64,000 bases of DNA from DATAYA01 sp963754235 (GTDB taxonomy: Bacteria; Pseudomonadota; Alphaproteobacteria; Acetobacterales; Acetobacteraceae), in assembly GCA_963754235.1 (NCBI GenBank), contig CAVWFK010000046.1, positions 405,813 through 469,812 on the forward strand, given 5' to 3'. The translations under genes were made by a program, and so were the position numbers. Shown piece after piece: positions 1-8,741 of the stretch (within the stretch, counting starts at the first letter, position 1; every line of letters begins with the position of its first letter). A model generated the notes under the pieces. That model did not search any database. It was not told the DNA's origin and was given only the letters and a program-made list of their open reading frames with translations.

Positions 1-47
1 ATGCGGCCGGTAGTAGCCGATGAAGCGACGCAGCATCGGGCTACACT

Positions 48-143
48 GTCATTGCGAGAAGCGAAGCGACGAAGCAATCCATGCCTGCCGCACGGCGCCT
101 GCCGCGTGGATCGCCACGCCGCCAAGCGGCGGCTCGCGATGAC
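48..143. repeat. Dispersed palindromic repeat A, copy 1
   Basis: An imperfect inverted repeat of about 100 bp starts GTCATTGCGAG and ends CTCGCGATGAC, with inner arms around GCAATCCA and TGGATCGCCACGCC. Related copies lie at 6735-6842, 47755-47845 and 50821-50915, always between genes. It looks like a REP- or MITE-like intergenic element. The 47 bases before it show nothing I recognise. Confidence 0.65.
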
Positions 144-174
144 GATGTTTCGCTTTCCACCGAAGTTCCGCGTG

Positions 175-1472
175 CTACCGTCCCGCGGCCGCCAGCCCGC
201 GATCGAGATCGGCCAGGATGTCGTCGATGTGCTCAAGCCCGACCGAGAGGCGCACATAGCCGTCGGTGACACCGGTCGCCCGCTTCTCCTCGTCGGAGAG
301 TTGCGAATGCGTGGTGCTCGCCGGATGGATCGCGAGGCTGCGTGCGTCGCCGATATTGGCGACGTGATAGAGCAGTTGCAGCGCGTCGATGAAGCCTTGC
401 CCCGCTTTCATGCCGCCCTTCAGCTCGAAGCCGACCAGGCTGCCATAGCCGCCGCGCAGGTATTTGTCCGCCCGCTCGCGCACGCGCCCGGTCTGCAGGC
501 CGGGGAAGATCACCCGCTCCACCTCCGGCCGCGCATTGAGGAACTCGGCGACCCGCATCGCATTCTCGCAATGCCGCGGCATCCGCAGCGGCAGCGTCTC
601 GATGCCTTGCAGGAACAGAAAACTGTTGAATGGCGACAGTGCGGCGCCGACGTCGCGCAGCATCGTCACCCGCGCCTTCAGGATGTAGGCGATCGGCCCG
701 AGCGGCTTCGCGGCCTCGGCCCATACCGCGCCGTGATAGCTAGGGTCGGGCGTGTTCAGCGCCGGCTGGCGCGCGGCGTGCGCCGACCAGTCGAAATTGC
801 CGCCGTCGATAATGGCGCCGCCGATCGAGTTGCCGTGGCCGCCGCAGTATTTGGTGAGCGAATACATCACCACCGCGACACCATGCTCGAACGGGCGCGC
901 GATCAGGGGGGAGGCGGTGTTGTCCATGATCAGCGGGATGCCGAAGCGCCGCCCGATCGCCGCCACCTCGCCCATCGGGAACACCGCGAGCTTCGGGTTG
1001 GGCAGGGTCTCCGCGTAATAGGCGCGGGTGCGATCGTCGGTGGCGCGGGCGAACGCCTCGGGGTCCTCGGGATCGACGAAGCGGGTCTCGATCCCGTGAT
1101 CCTTCATCGTGTTCGCGAACAGGTTCCAGGTGCCGCCATAGAGGTCGGTGCTGCTCACGATGTTGTCGCCGGCGCGGGCGAGGTTCTCCACCGCCATCAG
1201 CGAGGCCGACTGCCCCGACGCGACCGCGAGCGCCGCGGCACCCCCTCCAGCGCCGCCAGCCGCTCCTCCAGCACCGCGGTCGTCGGGTTCATGATGCGGG
1301 TGTAGATGTTGCCCAGCTCCTTGAGCGCGAACAAGTTCGCCGCGTGCTCGGCGTCGCGGAACTGGTAGCTGGTGGTCTGATAGATCGGCACCGCGACGGC
1401 GCCGGTCGCGGTGTCGGCGCGCCAGCCGGCGTGCAGCGCCAGCGTCTCGGGGTGGGGGGTGTTGCTGGGCAT
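175..1472 (-). pseudogene. metY: O-acetylhomoserine sulfhydrylase (MetY-like), frameshifted
   Basis: This is a fold-type I PLP enzyme of the Cys/Met metabolism family. By family knowledge it makes homocysteine from O-acetylhomoserine and sulfide. The start ATG at 1472 follows GGAGGACACCGAG. The first 77 residues (with YTRIMNPT) are in one frame. The rest, from GAAALAVASGQSAS onwards, is in another; it includes DNTASP and the PLP lysine in SLTKYCGGHG (about residue 208 of the restored protein). The break falls in a run of five C on the plus strand (1241-1245); one more C restores a protein of about 432 aa, the usual MetY length. All family motifs are intact, so the damage is recent or a sequencing error. 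Methionine gamma-lyase is a less likely alternative. Confidence 0.85.
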
Positions 1473-1606
1473 CTCGGTGTCCTCCGCGGGGCCGCCGGCT
1501 GATTGCGCCGGACTATGCCGGCATGGCCGCCCCGCCGTCAAAGCGGGTGGCGCTTTTCGGCACTGCGGCAAAACCGGCTAGGCTGGCCGGGAGATGACGC
1601 CGCCAG

Positions 1607-2975
1607 ATGGTCTCCCGGTGCCGCAGCGGGTACTGGGCCATGCTCACCGTGTTCATAGCCCTCGTGATGGCGGTGCTCGACGGCGCGATCGCCAATGTCG
1701 CCCTGCCCACCATCGCGCACGACCTCGGGGCCTCGCCGTCAAGTGCCATCTGGGTGGTCAACGCCTACCAGCTTGCGGTCACGATGACCTTGCTGCCGCT
1801 GGCGTCGGCGGGCGAGATCGTCGGCTACCGGCGCGTCTATTGGGTCGGCCTCTCTTTGTTCGTGCTCGCCTCGCTCTCCTGCGCGCTGTCCGGCAGCCTG
1901 CTCACCCTGACGGCGGCGCGCGTGCTGCAAGGGCTCGGGGCATCGGGGATCATGAGCGTCAACGCCGCCCTGGTGCGGTTCATCTACCCGCAGGGTATGC
2001 TGGGCCGCGCGCTCGGCTACAACGCGATGGTGGTCGCGGTCGCGGCCGCGGTCGGGCCGAGTGTCGCGGCCGGTATCCTCGCGGTCGCCGACTGGCCGTG
2101 GCTGTTCGCGATCAACGTGCCGCTCGGGATCGTGGCACTGGCGATCGCGTTCCGCTCGCTGCCGGCAACCCCGCTCGCTTCCCGGCGCTTCGATGCCCGC
2201 AGCGCGATCCTGAGCGCGCTCACCTTCGGGCTTCTGATCGTGGGCGTGAGTTCGCTCGGCCACGCGGGGGAGCGCAGTTACGGCATCCTGGCCCTGGTCT
2301 GTCGCGACTGCCGCAGGTGTCGCCCTGGTGCTGCGCGAGTGGCCGCGCCGCAGCCCGCTGCTGCCGATCGACCTGCTGCGCATCCCGATCTTCCGGCTCT
2401 CGATCGGCACCTCGATCGCCTCGTTCGCGGCGCAGATGATGGCGTTCGTGGCGTTGCCGTTCTGGCTGCAGGACGTGCTCGGCCGCTCCGAGGTCGCAAC
2501 CGGGCTGCTCATCACGCCCTGGCCGCTCGCGGTCGCGGTCGCCGCCCCGCTCTCGGGCCGCCTGGTCGAGCGGTATCCGGCCGGGCTGCTCGGCGGCGTC
2601 GGTCTTGCGGTGCTGTGCGGCGGCCTGGTGCTGATCGCGACCTTGCCCGCGCACCCCTCGGATTTTGCGATCGGCTGGCGGATGGCGCTGTGCGGCTTCG
2701 GCTTCGGCCTGTTCCAGACGCCCAACAACCGCGCGATGATCGCCAGCGCCCCGCGCGAGCGGTCGGGCGGCGCAAGCGGGATGCTCTCGACCGCGCGGCT
2801 GCTCGGCCAGACGCTCGGCGCCTCGCTGGTCGCGGTCACGTTCGGGATTTCGCTCGGCCGCGGCAGCACGCTGGCACTGCTGATCGCGGCGGGGTGCGCG
2901 GGTGTGGCGACCGTCGTGAGCTGCCTGCGCCTGGCGCCCTCCGCTCGCACGCCGCGGCGGCGCACGGTACGATAG
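1607..2975 (+). pseudogene. MFS drug-efflux transporter (DHA2/EmrB type), frameshifted
   Basis: This is a multi-span membrane exporter. The N-terminal part has the usual first helix with VLDGAIANVALPTIA and the WVVNAYQLA segment after it. The reading frame changes near 2297: residues up to GILAL read from the 1607 start, while SVATAAGVALVLREW onward is in the next frame and continues to 2975. Removing one base near 2297 gives about 455 aa, normal for the family. ATG 1607 and ATG 1640 are both possible starts. It is divergent from metY, and the crotonase gene follows after 21 bp. The substrate cannot be told from sequence. Confidence 0.8.
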
Positions 2976-2996
2976 ACGGAGATCCGGGAGGAACGC

Positions 2997-3776
2997 ATGT
3001 CCGACGATCTTTTGTATGAAATGCGCGACGGGATCGCGCGCGTCACCTTCAACCGCCCGCAGGCGCGCAACGCGCTCACCTTCGCGATGTACGAGCGCCT
3101 GGCCGCGATCTGCTCCGAGATCGACGAGGACCGCTCGGTGCGCGTGCTGCTGCTGAGCGGCGCGGGCGAACGCGCGTTTGCCGCCGGCACCGACATCGCC
3201 CAGTTCCGCGCCTTCGCGACGGCGCAGGACGCGATCGACTACGAGGCGCGGATCGACCGCGTGCTCGGCGCGCTGGAGCGCTGCCGGGTGCCAACGATCG
3301 CCGCGATCGCCGGCGCCTGCACCGGCGGCGGCGCCGGCATCGCGGCCGTCTGCGACCTGCGCATCGCGGCCGCCAATGCGCGGTTCGGCTTCCCGATCGC
3401 GCGCACGCTCGGCAACTGCCTCGCCATCGCCAATGTCGCGCGCCTCTGTTCTCTGATCGGCCCGGCGCGCGTGAAGGAGATCATCTTCACCGCCCGCCTG
3501 GTGGAAGCGGAGGAGGCGCGCGCGATCGGGCTGGTGTCCGAGGTGCTGCCCGATGCGGCGGCGCTGGCAGAGCGCGCCGACGCGCTCGCCCGGCTCGTCG
3601 CCGGCCATGCGCCGCTCACGCTCCGCGCGACCAAGGAGGCGGTGCGCCGGGTGCAGGCCCGCACGGTGCCGGAGGAGGCCCGCGATCTGGTGCTGATGTG
3701 CTATCAGAGCGTCGATTTCCGCGAGGGGATGGAGGCGTTTCTCGCCAAGCGCGCCCCGCACTGGCGCGGCGAGTGA
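2997..3776 (+). CDS. Enoyl-CoA hydratase/isomerase family protein
   Basis: This is a crotonase-fold protein of 259 aa, the normal length. ATG 2997 has a good site (GGGAGGAACGC). The N-terminal strand RVTFNRPQARNAL, the AAGTDIAQF loop and the oxyanion-hole segment ACTGGGAGIAAVCDLRIA are clear. At the usual first catalytic glutamate (normally PE before the GxxP loop) the sequence reads FPIARTLG, so Ile replaces Glu. Classical hydratase chemistry is therefore doubtful, and an isomerase, hydrolase or CoA-ligand role is possible. The gene may share a transcript with the broken MFS gene before it. Confidence 0.8.
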   Translation: MSDDLLYEMRDGIARVTFNRPQARNALTFAMYERLAAICSEIDEDRSVRVLLLSGAGERAFAAGTDIAQFRAFATAQDAIDYEARIDRVLGALERCRVPTIAAIAGACTGGGAGIAAVCDLRIAAANARFGFPIARTLGNCLAIANVARLCSLIGPARVKEIIFTARLVEAEEARAIGLVSEVLPDAAALAERADALARLVAGHAPLTLRATKEAVRRVQARTVPEEARDLVLMCYQSVDFREGMEAFLAKRAPHWRGE

Positions 3777-3799
3777 GCACTTTCGCTGAGTGGCTGGAG

Positions 3800-3966
3800 C
3801 CCTCTCCGCCCTTGGGGGCGGAGAGGGTTGGGTGAGGTGGGGGCCAGCCGGGATGGCCTTGCGGGCACGAACCATGCTCGCACGCCGGCCGCCGCGTGAC
3901 AGCACCGCTGCAGCGGCGTCTCCCCCACCTCTCCCCGGCCCTCTCCGCCCCCGGGGGCGGAGAGGG
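3800..3966. repeat. Intergenic inverted repeat (MITE-like, repeat C)
   Basis: Two arms of about 45 bp face each other across about 75 bp. Each arm contains the palindrome CCCTCTCCGCCC / GGGCGGAGAGGG, followed inward by GTGAGGTGGGGG or its complement CCCCCACCTC. It fills most of the gap between the crotonase gene and the glycosyltransferase, and the far arm ends close to the probable ribosome site of the latter. Confidence 0.6.
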
Positions 3967-3987
3967 AGGTGCTCGCAAGCCGCGCGC

Positions 3988-5091
3988 TTGAAGATCGTCG
4001 AGATCGTCAACGTCGATTTCTCGCTGCGCCACTTCCTGCTGCCGCTGATGCGCGGCATCCGCGCGCGCGGGCACGAGGCGGTCGGCGCCTGCGCCGAGGG
4101 ACCGCTGCTCGCGGCCGCACGCGGCGAGGGGTTTCGCATCATCGCCCTGCCGATGGCGCGCAGCCTCTCGCTCTGGGCGCAGCTACGGGCGTTCCGGGCG
4201 CTGCTCGCCCTCCTGCGCGCCGAACGGCCCGATCTTGTGCACGCGCACATGCCGATCAGCGGCTTCCTAGCGCGTCTGGCCGCGCGCGCGGCCGGCGTGC
4301 CGCGGGTCGCCTATACCTGCCACGGCTTCCTGTTCAATCAGCACGGGCCGGCATGGCGGCGCTGGGCCTCGCTCGCGATGGAGTGGGTCGGCGCGCGACT
4401 CACCGACGTCTATATGACCGTCTCGGCGGAGGAGGCGGAGGATGCGCGCCGGCTGCTCGGCGTGCGCGGAGCGGTCGCGATCGGCAACGGCCGCGATCCC
4501 GAGCGATTTCACCCCGATCCCGTCGCCCGTGCCCGCATCCGCGCCGAGCTCGGCCTGGCCCCGGACCGGGTGGTGGTGATCGTCGTCTCCCGGCTGGTGC
4601 GGCACAAGGGCCACCCTGAGCTGATCGAGGCGATGCGCGCGCTGCCCGAGGCGGAGCTATGGGTGGTGGGCGAGCGCCTGCCCTCGGATCACGGCGAGCG
4701 GCTGGACGGCTATTTCGCCGCGTCCGGTCTCGGCGCGCGGCTGCGGCTGCTCGGCTATCGCGAGGATGTTGCCGACCTGCTCGCGAGTGCCGACATCTTT
4801 GCGCTGCCGAGCCATTTCGAGGGGCTGCCGATGTCGGTGATCGAGGCGATGCTGACCGCGCTCCCCGTGGTCGCGACCCGCGTGCGCGGCCCGCGCGAGC
4901 AGGTGATCGAGGGCGAAACCGGGCTGCTGGTGCCGCCGATGCAGATCGAGCCGCTGGCCGCCGCGTTGCGCCGCCTCGCCGCCGATCCCGCCTTGCGCGC
5001 GCGGATGGGGGCAGCCGGCCGCGAACGCGCGCGCGCGCTCTATGCCGAGAGTGCGGTGGTGGCGCGCACCCTGGACCTGCTGGGGCTGTAG
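3988..5091 (+). CDS. Glycosyltransferase family 4 (group 1)
   Basis: This is a GT-B fold enzyme of 367 aa that should transfer a sugar from a nucleotide donor in the cytoplasm, for polysaccharide or glycolipid synthesis. I chose TTG 3988 because the conserved N-terminus (KIVEIVNVDFSLRHFLLPL) begins there and the upstream sequence is repeat C. GGGAGGT lies about 17 bases upstream, which is rather far. The acceptor domain has RPDLVHAHMP. The donor domain starts at about residue 190 (VSRLVRHKGHPELIEAM) and holds the E-x7-E motif in HFEGLPMSVIEAM. The acceptor is unknown; no other polysaccharide genes are nearby. Confidence 0.85.
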   Translation: MKIVEIVNVDFSLRHFLLPLMRGIRARGHEAVGACAEGPLLAAARGEGFRIIALPMARSLSLWAQLRAFRALLALLRAERPDLVHAHMPISGFLARLAARAAGVPRVAYTCHGFLFNQHGPAWRRWASLAMEWVGARLTDVYMTVSAEEAEDARRLLGVRGAVAIGNGRDPERFHPDPVARARIRAELGLAPDRVVVIVVSRLVRHKGHPELIEAMRALPEAELWVVGERLPSDHGERLDGYFAASGLGARLRLLGYREDVADLLASADIFALPSHFEGLPMSVIEAMLTALPVVATRVRGPREQVIEGETGLLVPPMQIEPLAAALRRLAADPALRARMGAAGRERARALYAESAVVARTLDLLGL

Positions 5092-5122
5092 GCGTATCCG
5101 GCGCGCGCCCGCGGGAGTGACC

Positions 5123-6700
5123 ATGACCGACATCGTGCCGATCCGCCGCGCCCTGCTGTCCGTCGCCGACAAGACCGGGCTGGTGCCGCTTGCCCGCGCG
5201 CTCGCCGCCGCCGGCGCCGAGCTGCTCTCCACCGGCGGCACCGCGCGGGCGCTGCGCGAGGCGGGGCTGGCGGTGCGCGAGGTCGCCGAGCACACCGGCT
5301 TTCCCGAGATCATGGACGGGCGGCTCAAGACGCTGGTGCCGCAGATCCACGGCGGGCTGCTCGGGCGGCGCGACGATGCCGGGCATGTGGCGCAGATGGC
5401 GGCGCACGGGATCGCGGCGATCGATCTGCTGGTCTCCAACCTCTATCCGTTCGAGCAGACCGTCGCCGGCGGGGCCGGGTTCGCGGACTGCGTGGAACAG
5501 ATCGACATCGGCGGCCCGGCGATGATCCGAGCCGCCGCCAAGAACCACGATTTCGTCGCCGTGATGACCGACCCCGCGCAATACCAGGCGGTGCTGGCCG
5601 ACCTCGCGGGGCACGGCGGCACCCGTCTTGCCACGCGGCGGCGGCTCGCGGCGGCGGCCTTTGCGCGCACAGCCGCCTATGACGCGGCGATCGCGTCGTG
5701 GTTTGCGCAGAGCGAGGGCGAAGCGTTCCCGCCCCGGCTCGCCTTCGCCGGCAAGCTCCGCGAGACGCTGCGCTACGGCGAGAACCCGCATCAGCGCGCG
5801 GCCTTCTACGCCACCGGCGAGGCGCGGCCGGGGGTCGCGACGGCCGTCCAGGTGCAGGGCAAGGAACTTTCCTACAACAATTTCGCCGATACCGACGCGG
5901 CCCTCGAATGCGCGGCCGAGTTCGATGCCCCGACCGTCGTGATCGTCAAGCACGCCAACCCGTGCGGCGTCGCCTCGGCGACGACGCTGGCTGAAGCGTG
6001 GAACGCGGCCCTTGCCTGCGATCCGGTCTCGGCCTTCGGTGGCATCGTCGCGGTCAACCGCACCCTCGACGGTGCGACGGCCGAGCGCATCGGCGCGATC
6101 TTCACCGAGGTGATCGTGGCACCCGACGCAGATCGGGATGCGCGCGCGGTGCTGGCGCGAAAGAAGAATCTGCGTCTGCTGCTGACCGGCGGAATGCCCG
6201 ATCCGGCGGCGGAGGGGATCGCGATCCGCAGCCTCGCGGGCGGGTTCCTCGCACAGACGCGCGATACCGGGCGCGTCGATGCGACGGCACTGCGCGTGGC
6301 GACGCGGCGCGCACCGACGCAAGCGGAGCGCCGTGGCCTGATCTTCGCATTCTGCGTCTGCAAGCACGTCAAGTCGAACGCGATCGTATATGCGAAGGAT
6401 GGGGCGACGGTCGGCATCGGCGCCGGCCAGATGAACCGCGTCGATGCCGCCCGCATCGCCGCCTGGAAGGCGGAAGAAGCGGCGAAGGCGGCGGGCCTTG
6501 CGGAGCCGCTCACGCGCGGCAGCGTGGTCGCGTCCGACGCGTTCTTTCCGTTTGCAGACGGATTGCAGGCCGCGATCGCGGCGGGAGCAACGGCCGTGAT
6601 TCAGCCCGGCGGGTCGGTGCGCGATGCCGAGGTGATCGCGGCCGCGGACGCCGCCGGGGTCGCGATGCTGTTCACCGGGATGCGGCACTTCCGCCACTAG
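5123..6700 (+). CDS. purH: Bifunctional AICAR formyltransferase / IMP cyclohydrolase
   Basis: It catalyses the last two steps of IMP synthesis: formylation of AICAR using 10-formyl-THF, then ring closure. The length is 525 aa, as expected. ATG 5123 follows GGGAGTG at a proper distance. The N-terminal MGS-like cyclohydrolase domain shows SVADKTGL, STGGTARAL and the MDGRLKTLVPQIHGG loop. The transformylase domain has LRYGENPHQ, the KHANPCG Lys-His pair, SAFGGIVAVN, CKHVKSNAIV and DAFFPFADG. It starts 31 bp after the glycosyltransferase, so co-transcription is possible. The dispersed repeat follows directly. Confidence 0.97.
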   Translation: MTDIVPIRRALLSVADKTGLVPLARALAAAGAELLSTGGTARALREAGLAVREVAEHTGFPEIMDGRLKTLVPQIHGGLLGRRDDAGHVAQMAAHGIAAIDLLVSNLYPFEQTVAGGAGFADCVEQIDIGGPAMIRAAAKNHDFVAVMTDPAQYQAVLADLAGHGGTRLATRRRLAAAAFARTAAYDAAIASWFAQSEGEAFPPRLAFAGKLRETLRYGENPHQRAAFYATGEARPGVATAVQVQGKELSYNNFADTDAALECAAEFDAPTVVIVKHANPCGVASATTLAEAWNAALACDPVSAFGGIVAVNRTLDGATAERIGAIFTEVIVAPDADRDARAVLARKKNLRLLLTGGMPDPAAEGIAIRSLAGGFLAQTRDTGRVDATALRVATRRAPTQAERRGLIFAFCVCKHVKSNAIVYAKDGATVGIGAGQMNRVDAARIAAWKAEEAAKAAGLAEPLTRGSVVASDAFFPFADGLQAAIAAGATAVIQPGGSVRDAEVIAAADAAGVAMLFTGMRHFRH

Positions 6701-6734
6701 CACCCGGACTGGGTGGAGAACGAACATGGGCTTC

Positions 6735-6842
6735 GTCATCGCGGTCGGGCCGCGAAGCGTCCCGACCCGCTTGGCGGCGTGGCGATCCAGGCGGCAGACA
6801 TCGTGCGGCGGGCCTGGATTGCTTCGCTGCGCTCGCAATGAC
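6735..6842. repeat. Dispersed palindromic repeat A, copy 2
   Basis: It runs from GTCATCGCGG to CTCGCAATGAC just downstream of purH, with inner arms GGCGATCCAGGC and GCCTGGATTGC. It is the same family as 48-143. Confidence 0.65.
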
Positions 6843-6884
6843 TCGGCTTTTCGAACGGGTCAAGCCATTAGGCCGCCGGCATAA

Positions 6885-7061
6885 ATGCTTGCGCTGGGGT
6901 GCCTGGTTCCCGCAGTGCTGACGCTGGCGGGGGCAGCGCTCGGTGCCTATTTCGGCGGCGCGCATGGCGGTGTGGTCGGCGTGCTGGCCGGGCTGGTGGG
7001 CGGCGTCGTTCTCACGCTCGGCGGGTTGTGGATGCTCGATCGGGCGCGCGGCGGGCGATGA
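6885..7061 (+). CDS. Small glycine-rich two-helix membrane protein
   Basis: An ATG at 6885 opens a 58-codon frame that ends TGA at 7061. The product has two hydrophobic stretches (about residues 5-22 and 28-49) separated by a GGAHGG turn, and a basic tail LDRARGGR. Helix composition like this is unusual for chance translation of GC-rich DNA, but no clear ribosome site precedes the ATG. I do not recognise a family. It could be a small glycine-zipper membrane protein or a spurious frame. Confidence 0.4.
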   Translation: MLALGCLVPAVLTLAGAALGAYFGGAHGGVVGVLAGLVGGVVLTLGGLWMLDRARGGR

Positions 7062-7139
7062 TAAAGGTACGAGCCTGCGGCCAATGTCTCCATGTGAACT
7101 CCGGCTCCCGGACCTCGGCTAGAGCAGCGCCGTATTCCG

Positions 7140-7766
7140 TCAGCCCAGTAATGCGATTGCGGTCGTGACAACCAGGCCCGCGGCCAGCGAGACATTGACG
7201 ATGCGGGAGCTGGTTGGGTCTTGAAGGAGAGGGGACAGCGAAGCACCCGCCAAGAGCCAGCACATATGGATGATCACAATCATCACGCCAAGCAGCGCTG
7301 TCTTGACCGCTGCGTCGAGCGCGTGGTCTTCGCCGAAGATGCTTGTTCCAGCGAACACGGCAGCGATGGCAAGGTACGCTTTGGGATTGGCGATGGCTAA
7401 CAGGAAGCCGCCGGCGAAGGCAGGGGCGGCCACTTGGTCGCGCCGGCCCGCAAGCGGCGGAGCGGTGGCGATCCTGAATGCCAGATAAACAATATAGATG
7501 GCGGAAATAGCGACGAGTACGGGCGCACCATGCGGTATCGACAACAAGATTGTCACGACCCCGACTGCTACGGCCAACAGCACGGCTGTCGTGCCAAGGA
7601 TGAGACCGCCCGTGTACATGAGCGATCGGCGGAAGCCATAGGCAGCGCCGACTGCCGTCGCGCTGATGGTGGACGGGCCTGGACTGCCCATGACGGCGAC
7701 GGATGCCAGGATCAGTGTCAGGACGGGTCGCCATATCCCGGCGTGAAAAACGGTCTGGCTGGTCAT
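7140..7766 (-). CDS. LysE/RhtB family amino-acid exporter
   Basis: This is an inner-membrane exporter of 208 aa with about six helices. The family signature near the N-terminus (SPGPSTISATAVGAAYGFRRSLMYTGG) fits the LysE/RhtB pattern GPxxxxxxxxGxxxGxxxxxG. The core helices include FAGGFLLAIANPKAYLAIAAVF, with the usual NPKA loop. It is divergent from the AraC-type gene at 7860 across a 93-bp gap, an arrangement in which the regulator usually controls the exporter. The substrate is unknown. Confidence 0.88.
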   Translation of the reverse strand: MTSQTVFHAGIWRPVLTLILASVAVMGSPGPSTISATAVGAAYGFRRSLMYTGGLILGTTAVLLAVAVGVVTILLSIPHGAPVLVAISAIYIVYLAFRIATAPPLAGRRDQVAAPAFAGGFLLAIANPKAYLAIAAVFAGTSIFGEDHALDAAVKTALLGVMIVIIHMCWLLAGASLSPLLQDPTSSRIVNVSLAAGLVVTTAIALLG

Positions 7767-7859
7767 CGGTATGCCTGGTCGGTGGCCACTGGGAAAGCAA
7801 CGCTATCGCCGGGCAGCAGAGGCCGTCTTGAACGGTTGTGCAAACGCGCGTGGGGCGGC

Positions 7860-8657
7860 ATGGCGGGTCGCGATCGCATCAGGATCGCGTCGGAAGCCGA
7901 GGGAATCGAACGCGTGGAGGCCCATTTACATGGTCAGGCCTTTTCTCCGCATCGCCACGACACATATGCGATCGGCATTACCCTTTCGGGCATACAGACC
8001 TTTCGCTTTAGGGGCGCGCAATGGCACTGCCTTCCGGGCCAATGCCACATCCTGCATCCTGACGAGACGCATGACGGCAGGGCGGGAACCGATGAAGGCT
8101 TCAGCTACAGGATCGTCCATATCGATCCCCGGCTTGTCCAGGAAGCGCTCCGAGGCAATCCGTTGCCCTTTGTCGGACATCCCGTGGTGGACGCGGCTCG
8201 TCTGCCGGAAGGTTGTGCTTCCGAGGTTTGGGACATCGATGAGGAGATTGACGAGGTCGCGCGGATCGAGCTCGTGGTCGCAGTGGTGAATTTGCTTGTC
8301 GGCATTGCATCGGATGACACGAAGAAATCCAGCCGGCTTGCCCTCAACCATCTCTCGCGTGTTCGGGACCTCATCGCCGGCTCTCCGGCTGAGCGGCGCT
8401 CAATGGATGAGCTTGAATACGTATCCGGTCTCGACCGCTGGACGCTCGCCCGGCAATTTCGGGCAGCATTTGGAACGAGCCCCAGCCGCTTCCGTACCAT
8501 GCGGCAACTGGATCGTGTTCGCGGATTGCTGAAGCACGGGACATCGCTCGTCGAGGCGTCGATTGAGGCCGGGTTTGCCGATCAGAGCCACATGTCGAGA
8601 CGTTTCAAAAGTGCTTATGGCCTCACCCCTGGAGATTGGGTTGCGGCTGTCGTCTGA
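7860..8657 (+). CDS. AraC family transcriptional regulator
   Basis: A DNA-binding regulator of 265 aa. The N-terminal half is an AraC cupin sensor (SPHRHDTYAIGITLSGIQTF, then GQCHILHPDETHDG). The C-terminal 100 residues form the double helix-turn-helix, with WTLARQFRAAFGTSPSRF and the closing signature EAGFADQSHMSRRFKSAYGLTP. ATG 7860 is preferred; a TTG at 7828 would add about 11 residues. It probably acts on the divergent lysE-type gene through the 7767-7859 interval and may sense an amino acid. Confidence 0.88.
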   Translation: MAGRDRIRIASEAEGIERVEAHLHGQAFSPHRHDTYAIGITLSGIQTFRFRGAQWHCLPGQCHILHPDETHDGRAGTDEGFSYRIVHIDPRLVQEALRGNPLPFVGHPVVDAARLPEGCASEVWDIDEEIDEVARIELVVAVVNLLVGIASDDTKKSSRLALNHLSRVRDLIAGSPAERRSMDELEYVSGLDRWTLARQFRAAFGTSPSRFRTMRQLDRVRGLLKHGTSLVEASIEAGFADQSHMSRRFKSAYGLTPGDWVAAVV

Positions 8658-8741
8658 CAGTCGGCAGCCATCGCCGGCGAGAGGCGCACATAAGGGCGCT
8701 CGTCATGTGACATCGTTGCGCGAAGATGGTAGCATCGACCG

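Noticed and set aside
1..1305. Plus-strand frame of 434 codons at the window start
   Set aside because: It is antisense to metY, whose PLP-enzyme motifs are unmistakable on the other strand.
4400..6838. Long minus-strand open frame of 812 codons
   Set aside because: It lies antisense to the glycosyltransferase and purH, both with clear motifs, and its translation is Arg/Gly/Pro-rich without any domain. It is a GC-rich shadow frame.
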